A stretch of DNA of 37,267 bases from CAYRAV01 sp964422365. Lineage in GTDB: Bacteria > Bacillota > Clostridia > Lachnospirales > Lachnospiraceae. This document shows positions 17,467 to 25,375 of this stretch, in pieces (positions within the stretch are counted from its first letter, which is position 1; each line of letters begins with the position of its first letter). The translations under genes were made by a program, and so were the position numbers. The stretch lies in NCBI GenBank assembly GCA_964422365.1, contig CAYRAV010000027.1, positions 1 through 37,267 of the forward strand, given 5' to 3'. Below the pieces are notes generated by a model that worked only from the letters and a program-made list of their open reading frames with translations, had not been told where the DNA came from and did not search any database.

Positions 17467-17586
17467 TTCAAACACCTGCCTTTGTTTCTGATTATATTTC
17501 TATGAAAGTACCCTTTTTTTCTTTAGTAAAAAACTGGATTCAGGTATTCCAACATACATCTCATAACTTTTATTTATGGTGGTGCA

Positions 17587-17754
17587 CTAGAGTGTGTTTG
17601 AAAATTGCTTGTTATAAGATGTGCGTCACAATTTGTGGGGGAATTTGGTCCAAATTTATGAGGTGTAGCGGGCTGCATCGATTAAATTTGGGGCAAATAG
17701 CACACAAAGTGGGGTGTGCAGATTGCAGCAATGAATTTTAAAACACGCTCTAAG
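17587..17754 (-). repeat. Dispersed repeat copy D (full length, short form)
   Basis: About 168 bp bounded by CTAGAGTGTGTTTGAAAA on the left and TTTTAAAACACGCTCTAAG on the right. Its reverse complement aligns with copy A at both sides (GCAATCTGCA..., AAATTTAATCGATGCAGCCC, CACATCTTATAACAAGCAATTTTC) but lacks A's ~65-nt internal block. It lies between two minus-strand genes, upstream of the LCP gene. The open frame reading across it from 17460 is not a credible gene. Confidence 0.88.
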
Positions 17755-17838
17755 GATGCATGGAGGTTTCGTAACGGTTTAGTTATATCATTCATACCTT
17801 ATTTTCAATCTGTTGTGGTATGCCTGAATAGCCAGTTA

Positions 17839-19266
17839 TTAATACGCATTTTTATTCACAAATCCATGAAATATTGTTAAAAATAGAATTTTTATATCCA
17901 GACCAATGGTCCAGTTCTCAATATAATATAAATCATGGTCGATTCTTTTCTCAATAGAAGTATCACCGCGGTATCCATTTACCTGTGCCCAGCCAGTGAT
18001 ACCAGGACGCACCTGGTGCTTGATCATATAGCGGGGAATCTCTTCTTTGAATTTTTCTACAAAGTAGGGACGTTCAGGGCGTGGTCCGACAAGGCTCATG
18101 TCACCTTTTAATACATTAAATAATTGCGGAAGTTCATCTATGCTTGTTTTTCGAATAAATTTTCCAATTGGAGTAATACGCGGGTCATTTTTTACAGTCC
18201 ATGCTTTTTTTTCACTTTCTGCAGTTTGTTCTCTCATGGAACGGAATTTGTACATTTTAAATTCATGGTTATGAAGTCCAACACGGATCTGAGAGAAAAT
18301 TAAAGGTCCCTTTGAAGTTGTCTTAATAATAATGGCAATGATAAGCATTGGAATAGAAAATAAAACCAGAGCACACAGAGAACCTATAATATCAAAAATA
18401 CGTTTTATCATGCGGTTTACAAAATTACTCAGTGGAACATGTCTGATATTAATCACTGGAAGGCCGCTCATATCTTCTGTATAAGGTTTTGTAGGAATAA
18501 TGCGGTTGTAATCAGGAACAAATTTTGTATGAACACCGGATTTTTCACAAATACCCACAATATGTTCCAGCTTAGAATACTCATCAAGGCTTAGTGTAAT
18601 GGCAATCTCATCTAGCTTATTCTTTGCAAGCAGTTCAGGAAGGCCTTCTGATGTAGTAATGACAGGTACATCCTTGTAAGTGTAGCCAATTGGCTTATTA
18701 TCATCAGCAATTCCATGAATACAATATCCCCATTCAGGACTTCGTTTGATATTATCAATAAAAGTTTCGGCAGCACGGCTGTATCCCACTAATAGAATAT
18801 GTTTTAAGTTATAGCCTTTTCTGCGGAATTTATTTAAAATAATGCGAAGGCACATTCGAAAAAATACAGAGAACGTGACATTTACAATGCAGAAATATGC
18901 CATGAACCACCGGGAGTATACTTCCTGTTGTTTTGTAAAGAATAGAGTAGTAGCAAAAATTAAAATAGTAATAATATTTGCTTTTATAATATTTGCAACT
19001 TCGATCCGTTTGCTTCTGGAGCGTTTTGGTCCATATAAATTACAGAATTGGTAAGAAATCAGATAGGCTGGTGCTAAAATAAGTAAAATACTGGTGTATC
19101 GTTTTAGTATAGGAGGATATCCAAAGACCGGAATACCCACCAGACGGCTAAGAGGGCTGTAATAGTCAAATTTCAGCCAGTAGGCCAGCAAAAAAGATAG
19201 AATAAATAGAATAAGGTCAAACAGTATTAGGACTTTATTTAATAACTTTTGATTATCTTTAATCAT
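17839..19266 (-). CDS. Polyprenyl-phosphate sugar-1-phosphate transferase (WbaP/WcaJ type)
   Basis: A 475-residue initiating enzyme of exopolysaccharide or cell-wall glycan assembly; it moves a sugar phosphate from UDP-sugar to undecaprenyl phosphate. About four N-terminal membrane helices come first, then a Rossmann-like CoA-binding-type domain (ILLVGYSRAAETFI). The C-terminal PglC-type catalytic domain follows: KRIFDIIGS, the reentrant helix, KMYKFRSM, DELPQLFNVLKGDMSLVGPRPE, RPGITGWAQVNGYRG and DLYYIENW. Length matches the family. GAGGTG lies nine nt before the ATG. The LCP gene lies downstream on the same strand after a 370-nt gap holding repeat copy D, suggesting that they build and attach the same polymer. 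Confidence 0.95.
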   Translation of the reverse strand: MIKDNQKLLNKVLILFDLILFILSFLLAYWLKFDYYSPLSRLVGIPVFGYPPILKRYTSILLILAPAYLISYQFCNLYGPKRSRSKRIEVANIIKANIITILIFATTLFFTKQQEVYSRWFMAYFCIVNVTFSVFFRMCLRIILNKFRRKGYNLKHILLVGYSRAAETFIDNIKRSPEWGYCIHGIADDNKPIGYTYKDVPVITTSEGLPELLAKNKLDEIAITLSLDEYSKLEHIVGICEKSGVHTKFVPDYNRIIPTKPYTEDMSGLPVINIRHVPLSNFVNRMIKRIFDIIGSLCALVLFSIPMLIIAIIIKTTSKGPLIFSQIRVGLHNHEFKMYKFRSMREQTAESEKKAWTVKNDPRITPIGKFIRKTSIDELPQLFNVLKGDMSLVGPRPERPYFVEKFKEEIPRYMIKHQVRPGITGWAQVNGYRGDTSIEKRIDHDLYYIENWTIGLDIKILFLTIFHGFVNKNAY

Positions 19267-19314
19267 AAATCTTTCACCTCTTCATAGTAGTAAATCGAAT
19301 ATTGCATAACTATT

Positions 19315-19343
19315 ATATTACAATATTGGATGTCATTCTGCAA
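19315..19343 (-). promoter_or_regulatory. Promoter for the sugar transferase gene
   Basis: On the minus strand, TTGCAG (19338-19343), a 17-nt spacer and TAATAT (19315-19320), about 50 nt before the start codon at 19266. Confidence 0.65.
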
Positions 19344-19751
19344 TAAAAAAGTGTAAGAAATATAGAAACATAGTTACCGTGTGAACCATTCCATTCATCA
19401 TTGATAGAATATATACATATGGAAAACGGTGAATTGGCTGCATCACATATGAAATTGAAAGCAGGCTTCCTATTGTTAAAATGTTAAGAATGATTGATGT
19501 CAGTTATCTATAATTATAGAAATCCAATCTGCTCTTAGTAAGCAAATTTCATGTGCAGATGTACAACTATTTCTGTATGGCTGGATTGTTAGGAAACATA
19601 TTCTTCAAAAATAATTCACAGATTCAACACATATTGTTGTTATAGTTAAAGTGTATTTAGGAAAGCACTGGTACAACAAAAATTAAGTTGAACTGCCAAT
19701 TACTTAATATTCGTTGTATCAGAAGAGAACGAGTGGAAAGAGGCAGTCAAA
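19344..19751. other. Divergent intergenic region without a gene
   Basis: About 400 nt of AT-rich DNA between the minus-strand sugar transferase promoter and the plus-strand protease gene. No open frame with a ribosome site, no family repeat and no strong terminator was seen. No promoter for the protease gene could be assigned with confidence. Confidence 0.5.
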
Positions 19752-21563
19752 ATGTCAGAAGAATATGAAAAAAGAGATCAGAATTATAATTTCTGGAATG
19801 AACAGGCAAAGAGCAGCCAGAATAATAATGAACCACATATAGAACAAAAAACAATAATATCACAGGAAGATACAGCATTAGAAGAACCAGCAAGTGCAAG
19901 GCAGATGGAACAACAATACCAGGGGGCAGCAGAGGGACTGACAGACAATACATTTATTGTGCATCAGGAAAACCAGCCGATAGGCAGCACAGCCATTGTA
20001 CATCAGGAAAACCAGCCGATAGACAGCACAGCCATTGTGCATCAGGAAAACCAGCCGATAGACAGCACAGCCATTATGCAGCAGGAGAATCAGTCCATAT
20101 ATGGTTCCAATTTAAATATATATCCTGATACGATATACACGGCCAACAGCTATGAAAATCCACAAGAATTTTCTGAAAACACAGAAGAAAAAAAAGACAA
20201 GAGCAAAACAAAGGGGATTCAAAAGAAAATAGTTGGGCTTATTGCATCAGCCGCAATATTTGGTGTAGTAGCAGGCGGCGTGTTTAGCGGAGTACAATAT
20301 GTAGGAAATAAAATTTTCCCTCAAAAAACAGGAGCAGGGAAAATAACAAGTGTTCAGAATGGCGGAAATAAAATCTCCACAACAACAGTTTCTAAAAACG
20401 CAGTTGTTACAGGTCCTACAGATGTTACAAATGTAGTAGAAAAGGCAATGCCTTCTATTGTATCTATTACAAGTAAGATTACAAAAAATTATGGATATTT
20501 TGGTACACAGGACTCAGAAGGAAGTGGTTCTGGCATTATTATTAATAAAGGAAACAAAGAATTATTAATTGTTACGAATAATCATGTTATTGCAGATTCC
20601 AACACTATTTCTGTGAAATTTATTGATGACAGTGTAGTGAGTGCAGTGATAAAAGGAACCTCTTCCACAGCAGACTTAGCAGTGTTAAGCGTAAAACTGT
20701 CAGATATAAAAGAGTCTACATTAGATAAAATTTCTGTTATTGAAATGGGAGATTCCTCAGAAACCAAAGTGGGTCAGATGGCAATTGCCATTGGAAATGC
20801 ATTAGGATATGGACAAGCCGTTACAGTGGGATATATTAGTGCAAAGGACAGAGAAGTAGAAGTGGAAAATTCTAATACCATGAAATTGCTGCAGACAGAT
20901 GCAGCTATTAATCCGGGGAACAGCGGAGGTGCATTATTAGACAAGGACGGAAAGTTAATAGGAATTAATTCTGCAAAATACTCTGATACATCTGTAGAAG
21001 GAATGGGATATGCAATTCCGATATCAGTAGCAGCACCAATTATCAATGATTTAATGAATAGGGAAATATTAACTGAGAATGAAAAGGGATATCTTGGAGT
21101 GTCTGTTACTGAGGTAACAGCAGAAATTGCCAAAGCGTATAACAGACCAGAAGGTGTAGCCGTTAGCGCAGTCAGTGAAGATGGTGCTGCAAAGGAGGCA
21201 GGTATCTTAGTGGGAGACATCATTACAAAAGTCGAAGATACTGAAATTAAAACAGGTACTGCATTGCAGGAAAAAGTCAACAGCCTTCGTGCGGGTACAA
21301 AAGTAAAAGTTACATTGATGAGATATGTAAATGGCACTTATGAGGAGAAGGAGATAGAAGTTACATTAAAAGACAAAGATACATTAAATTCTCTAGAAGA
21401 GGAAAGCAGCCAGCCGCAAAATGATAATAATAAGGAACAACAGAAGCCAAATCAGGAAAATGGAGATGATAACAGTAATAATGGACGAGGTGGACAACAA
21501 CAGATAGACCCTGATGATGAAGAGCGTCTCCGGGAATGTTTAGAGTATTATTTTGGAGAGTAA
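19752..21563 (+). CDS. htrA: HtrA/DegP-like membrane-anchored serine protease
   Basis: A 603-residue S1C-type protease for surveillance of misfolded proteins outside the membrane. It has a long cytoplasmic, Gln/Asn-rich N-terminus (~155 residues) with 13-residue repeats, one membrane helix (GLIASAAIFGVVAGGVFSGV) and the trypsin-like domain. The catalytic triad is His278 (TNNHVI), Asp308 (TADLAVL) and Ser391 (PGNSGGALL). A PDZ domain (GYLGVSVTEV to VKVTLMR) follows, then an acidic, Asn/Gln-rich tail of ~60 residues. AAAGAGG lies ~8 nt before the ATG. It is terminated at 21655-21711 before clpX, so it is a neighbour rather than an operon partner of that protease-related gene. Confidence 0.95.
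   Translation: MSEEYEKRDQNYNFWNEQAKSSQNNNEPHIEQKTIISQEDTALEEPASARQMEQQYQGAAEGLTDNTFIVHQENQPIGSTAIVHQENQPIDSTAIVHQENQPIDSTAIMQQENQSIYGSNLNIYPDTIYTANSYENPQEFSENTEEKKDKSKTKGIQKKIVGLIASAAIFGVVAGGVFSGVQYVGNKIFPQKTGAGKITSVQNGGNKISTTTVSKNAVVTGPTDVTNVVEKAMPSIVSITSKITKNYGYFGTQDSEGSGSGIIINKGNKELLIVTNNHVIADSNTISVKFIDDSVVSAVIKGTSSTADLAVLSVKLSDIKESTLDKISVIEMGDSSETKVGQMAIAIGNALGYGQAVTVGYISAKDREVEVENSNTMKLLQTDAAINPGNSGGALLDKDGKLIGINSAKYSDTSVEGMGYAIPISVAAPIINDLMNREILTENEKGYLGVSVTEVTAEIAKAYNRPEGVAVSAVSEDGAAKEAGILVGDIITKVEDTEIKTGTALQEKVNSLRAGTKVKVTLMRYVNGTYEEKEIEVTLKDKDTLNSLEEESSQPQNDNNKEQQKPNQENGDDNSNNGRGGQQQIDPDDEERLRECLEYYFGE
19956..20096 (+). repeat. 39-bp tandem repeat in the protease N-terminus
   Basis: Three near-identical 39-bp units (starting 19956, 19995 and 20034) and a diverged partial fourth (20073) encode IVHQENQPIDSTA-type units in the cytoplasmic tail. 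The frame is preserved in each. Confidence 0.93.
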
Positions 21564-21654
21564 TTATAACCCAATATGCCAAAAAAGTGTGGCAATGAAA
21601 TTCCAAGTGTACCATAGTTAAAATATATCCTATTTTTGTATAAGTGCTGTAATA

Positions 21655-21711
21655 AAATAAAAAATATGTTCTTCTTTTCTACAAGAAAGGAAGAACATAT
21701 TTTTTATTTTT
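21655..21711 (+). terminator. Intrinsic terminator after the HtrA gene
   Basis: A long stem (about 21655-21680 with 21684-21709, core ATATGTTCTTC/GAAGAACATAT) followed by a T-rich tract. A-rich and T-rich flanks let it work in both directions. Confidence 0.88.
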
Positions 21712-21823
21712 GTGGACAGCGATTCAGGTAATAAATTTTTTACCATTTTGGTAAATAGAAATGGCATAGCTGGACAGTTACTTTAACTGTGACAGAAATT
21801 TATAAAAATTTTATTAGAAAAAC

Positions 21824-21852
21824 TTGTGGATATGGAAAAGATACGATATAAT
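21824..21852 (+). promoter_or_regulatory. Promoter for clpX
   Basis: TTGTGG (21824-21829), a 17-nt spacer and a perfect TATAAT (21847-21852). It implies a ~105-nt leader. Confidence 0.78.
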
Positions 21853-21912
21853 ATACCATGTTTGTAAAACGAATCCGCATATGAAGTGCAAAACACTTTA
21901 GAAAACAAATGA

Positions 21913-21962
21913 TTAAGGAGTAGTTATAAGATGACAGCTCCTTAATGGAATGGAGTATATGT
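21913..21962 (+). promoter_or_regulatory. clpX leader: hairpin over a ribosome site plus a four-codon open frame
   Basis: TTAAGGAG (21913-21920) pairs perfectly with CTCCTTAA (21938-21945). The left arm holds a strong ribosome site (AAGGAG) for a tiny frame at 21931 encoding Met-Thr-Ala-Pro then TAA. That TAA overlaps an ATG at 21945 in the clpX frame (TAATG). The better-supported clpX start, ATG 21963, has GGAG seven nt upstream. The layout resembles a leader with termination-reinitiation or ribosome-site occlusion; whether it acts this way is inference. Confidence 0.5.
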
Positions 21963-23345
21963 ATGAATGAAAAGGACAAGAAGATAGAAAATAAAGATCA
22001 TAATGATGAATATCAAAATGTCTGCTATATGTGCAGAAGAACAGAAGACAAAGCAGGAAAAATGATTAAAATTCCAAACAATATCTGCATTTGTAGTGAT
22101 TGCATGCAGAAAACATTTGATTCTATCAATGGAAATCCCAATATGCCATCTTATATGGATATGATGAGTTTCAATCCTAATATCATGAATTTCCAAAGGC
22201 CGGTGAATGATGTGCCTGAAAAGCAGAAATTAAAAAAGAAAAAAGAAACAGAGAAAGAGGAAAAGCCAATGCTGGATTTGAAGCATCTTCCAGCACCCCA
22301 TATTATCAAAGGACATTTAGATGAATTTGTAGTTGGACAGGAACATGCAAAAAAGGTGGTATCTGTAGGAGTCTATAATCATTATAAAAGAGTAGCAGCA
22401 TTAGAAAAAGAAGATGGAATTGAGATTGAAAAATCAAATATGTTAATGATTGGACCTACAGGAAGTGGAAAAACATATCTTGTAAAAACACTGGCAAAAT
22501 TATTAAAAGTGCCGCTAGCAATTACAGATGCAACGTCTTTAACAGAGGCAGGATATATTGGCGATGATGTGGAGAGTGTATTATCAAAGTTGTTGGCAGC
22601 TGCAGATAACGATGTGGAAAAAGCAGAGCATGGTATTGTGTTTATTGATGAAATTGATAAGATTGCCAAGAAAAAAAGTACCAATAACCGTGATGTCAGT
22701 GGGGAATCTGTACAACAGGGAATGTTAAAATTGTTAGAGGGCAGTGAAGTGGAGGTGCCGGTTGGTGCTACAAATAAAAATGCAATGGTACCACTTACCA
22801 CTATCCGCACAAACAATATTTTATTTATCTGCGGAGGTGCATTTCCTGAATTGGAAAAAGTGATAAGGGCAAGGCTTATGAAGCAGAGTTCTATTGGATT
22901 TGGTGCCACATTAAAAGACACTTATGAAAATGATACAGAGATATTAAGCAAAGTAACAGTGGACGACTTGCGTGAATTTGGCATGATACCAGAATTTTTA
23001 GGAAGACTTCCTATCATATATACTTTACAGGGAATGACAAAAGAGATGCTTGTACAAGTATTACAGGAGCCTAAAAATGCCATTTTAAAGCAATATGAGA
23101 AGCTGCTGGCAATGGATGAAGTGGAGTTAAATTTTGATGAGGAGGCATTAGAAGCCATTGCAGAAAAAGCGCTGGAAAAGAAAACAGGAGCCAGAGCATT
23201 AAGAGCGATTATAGAAGAATTCATGTTGGATATTATGTATGAGATACCAAAAGATGACAGCATTGGCAGGGTGTATATTACAAAAGAGTATATCGAAGGA
23301 ACAGGCGCGCCAAGAATAGAGATGAGAGGAACAGCGATTGTATAA
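21963..23345 (+). CDS. clpX: ClpX-type AAA+ unfoldase, divergent
   Basis: A 460-residue ClpX. It has an N-terminal zinc domain (Cys21, 24, 44, 47), Walker A GPTGSGKT (164-171), a pore loop GYIG (197-200), Walker B FIDEIDKIA, and IGFG (311-314), the loop that docks ClpP. The C-terminal sensor region GARALRAIIE is present. The substrate-binding RKH loop (usually GGRKHPHQ after the LEG-xxV segment) is replaced by GATNKNAMVPL, and the linker after the zinc domain is long and Lys/Glu-rich. No clpP, tig or lon is adjacent, so this may be a second ClpX with its own substrates. ATG 21963 is chosen by the GGAG upstream; ATG 21945 is an alternative. An O-antigen-ligase-like gene follows after 16 nt. 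Confidence 0.9.
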   Translation: MNEKDKKIENKDHNDEYQNVCYMCRRTEDKAGKMIKIPNNICICSDCMQKTFDSINGNPNMPSYMDMMSFNPNIMNFQRPVNDVPEKQKLKKKKETEKEEKPMLDLKHLPAPHIIKGHLDEFVVGQEHAKKVVSVGVYNHYKRVAALEKEDGIEIEKSNMLMIGPTGSGKTYLVKTLAKLLKVPLAITDATSLTEAGYIGDDVESVLSKLLAAADNDVEKAEHGIVFIDEIDKIAKKKSTNNRDVSGESVQQGMLKLLEGSEVEVPVGATNKNAMVPLTTIRTNNILFICGGAFPELEKVIRARLMKQSSIGFGATLKDTYENDTEILSKVTVDDLREFGMIPEFLGRLPIIYTLQGMTKEMLVQVLQEPKNAILKQYEKLLAMDEVELNFDEEALEAIAEKALEKKTGARALRAIIEEFMLDIMYEIPKDDSIGRVYITKEYIEGTGAPRIEMRGTAIV

Positions 23346-23361
23346 GAAAGGGTAGGATTTT

Positions 23362-25209
23362 ATGTCAGAGAAGAAGCAGGAGAAAAAGAGAAAAAACTAT
23401 AATCCGCAAAAGGAAAAAGCAGCATTATTGTTACCAATCTTTTTTATTGTAACAATTTTGCCATTGGTGATAAAAATGTATCAATATGCAACAGGGTTAA
23501 CAGACTATGAATGGTTTGCAGCGCCCAATCCGACTGTTGGAGATCAGTATATTGATTTATTTTTGATGTATAAACAGTGGTGCTTTGTTATTACAGCAGG
23601 GATTATGCTGTGCATACTGGCAGTCAAAAGTTATTTGAAATCATCATATTTGCGTGTAATTCCAACTTTTATACCATTAGGAATCTATGCAGCATTAAGT
23701 TTGTTATCAACATTATTTTCAAAATATTCTGACTATGGATTTTCAGGTATATATGAGCAGTTTGAAAATGTATTCTGTCTATTGGGATATGCATTGGTTG
23801 TATATTATGTCTATATGATTATAGAAACAGAATATGGTGTACAGATGGTAATATGGGCTATTACTATTGGAGCATTGTTAATGGGGCTGCTTGGCACTTT
23901 TCAGGCGCTGGGATATGATTTTTTAATGACAGACTTTGTAAAAAAAATGTATGCATTATCGGGTTATCCTATTAAACAGATTGGTCTAAATTTTGATAAA
24001 GGGCGGGTTTATTGTACGCTATATAATCCAAATTATGTTGGTGTATATACATCGTTACTAATACCATTTTTTGTAACATTATTATTATTTTCTAGAAAGG
24101 TAAAACAAAGCATACTCTATATTGCTGCGATTATTATGCTGGTAATATGTATGTTTGGCTCAGAATCAAAAGCAGGTTTGATAAGTTTAGCTGCGGCTTT
24201 TGTAGTTCTTATGATATTTATGAGAAAAGAGCTTATTAAAAGATGGTTTATTGCAGTTCCTGTTATAGTAGTGTTAATTGCAGCATTTATTGGTGTGAAT
24301 GCACTAAATCACAATGCATATATCAATGCGATCCAAAATGCAATTCAGACAAGAAAATCTGATGTAAAAAATCTAGAAGCACTTGCTAATGAGGAAAATG
24401 ATGTGGCAGTTACTTACAAAGGAAATGTATTCAGAGCGCAGTTTCAACCCGAACAAGAAACTATATTTACTGTGATTGATGATCAGGGGATGCAGATAGA
24501 GCTTGTAAAAAATGAAGAAAATAATACCTATTATATCAATGATGAAAGATTTCAAGGAATTTATCTGTATCAAATCAATTTAGAAACTTTGTCATATTTT
24601 GCAATTAACATAGATGGACAAGACTGGTCATTTGCATATGTGCCAGAGTATGGAAAATATAAATTTATTAATTATTATGGAAAATATGCAGATATTGATC
24701 CAAAAGCATCATTTGGTTTCAAAGGAATGGAATCTTTTGCGTCTGGAAGGGGATATATCTGGTCAAAGACAATACCTTTATTAAAAGACCATATTTTATT
24801 AGGTTCCGGAGCAGATAGTTTTATATTTGAATTCCCACACAGTGATTATGTGGGAAGATATAATTATGGTTTTTATGATACTGTTATGTCTAAACCACAT
24901 AGTTTGTACCTGCAGATTGGAGTACAGACAGGAGCATTTTCACTAATTGCATTTCTGGTATTCTATTTTATGTATCTGGTAGATTCTATGAAACTGTATT
25001 TTAAACATAATCTGGATACATTTGTATCTCAGGCAGGAATCGCAGTTATGGTTGGAACCATCAGTTATATGGTAAGTGGAATATCCAATGATTCCAGCAT
25101 AGCAGTAGCTCCGATTTACTGGATTATGATGGGATTGGGGATTGCCATAAATGTAATTGTAAAAAGGGAAAATGAGATTAGGGCAATTCGCGAAAGAAAG
25201 AAAGCATAA
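23362..25209 (+). CDS. O-antigen ligase/polymerase-like membrane protein
   Basis: A 615-residue polytopic protein with about twelve membrane helices. A large hydrophilic extracellular loop (~residues 325-475) contains the ASGRGYIWSKTIPLLKDH segment. The LGSGADSFIFEFPH and SKPHSLYLQIGVQTG motifs that follow are typical of the Wzy_C/O-antigen ligase family. Such proteins polymerise or transfer lipid-linked glycans on the outer face of the membrane. In a Gram-positive cell the product would be a surface or wall polysaccharide rather than LPS. The start codon lies 16 nt after clpX with GGGTAGGA upstream, so the two genes are probably cotranscribed. A perfect hairpin begins at its stop codon. Confidence 0.85.
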   Translation: MSEKKQEKKRKNYNPQKEKAALLLPIFFIVTILPLVIKMYQYATGLTDYEWFAAPNPTVGDQYIDLFLMYKQWCFVITAGIMLCILAVKSYLKSSYLRVIPTFIPLGIYAALSLLSTLFSKYSDYGFSGIYEQFENVFCLLGYALVVYYVYMIIETEYGVQMVIWAITIGALLMGLLGTFQALGYDFLMTDFVKKMYALSGYPIKQIGLNFDKGRVYCTLYNPNYVGVYTSLLIPFFVTLLLFSRKVKQSILYIAAIIMLVICMFGSESKAGLISLAAAFVVLMIFMRKELIKRWFIAVPVIVVLIAAFIGVNALNHNAYINAIQNAIQTRKSDVKNLEALANEENDVAVTYKGNVFRAQFQPEQETIFTVIDDQGMQIELVKNEENNTYYINDERFQGIYLYQINLETLSYFAINIDGQDWSFAYVPEYGKYKFINYYGKYADIDPKASFGFKGMESFASGRGYIWSKTIPLLKDHILLGSGADSFIFEFPHSDYVGRYNYGFYDTVMSKPHSLYLQIGVQTGAFSLIAFLVFYFMYLVDSMKLYFKHNLDTFVSQAGIAVMVGTISYMVSGISNDSSIAVAPIYWIMMGLGIAINVIVKRENEIRAIRERKKA

Positions 25210-25279
25210 AACAAACAATAAGATTCAAAAGGCAGCTTTAAGAAGAAAAGCTGCCTTTTGAATCTTATTGTTTGTTTTA
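25208..25279. terminator. 32-bp perfect hairpin terminator
   Basis: Arms 25208-25239 and 25247-25278 are perfectly complementary over 32 bp around a 7-nt loop. The left arm starts inside the stop codon of the ligase-like gene, and the right arm ends in TTTT. The GC core is GGCAGC/GCTGCC. Confidence 0.88.
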
Positions 25280-25340
25280 TCTGGCATATTCTTTTTCTTG
25301 TAGAATGTCAAAGAATCAGTTATAATGAGAGAAGATGTAG

Positions 25341-25353
25341 AAACACGCTCTAG
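25341..25353 (+). repeat. Dispersed repeat copy F (end only)
   Basis: AAACACGCTCTAG equals the terminal 13 nt of the repeat family. No interior sequence is attached. It ends 22 nt upstream of the start codon at 25376. Confidence 0.55.
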
Positions 25354-25375
25354 AACTTAGATAGGAGAAATAGAT

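Noticed and set aside
17460..17741. A 93-codon plus-strand frame across repeat copy D
   Set aside because: It overlaps the start of the LCP gene on the other strand and then the repeat; composition and lack of a ribosome site argue against a gene.
20774..21337. Long antisense frame (187 codons) opposite the HtrA protease
   Set aside because: It is a shadow of a well-supported conserved gene with no independent start signal; the same applies to 22382-22921 opposite clpX.
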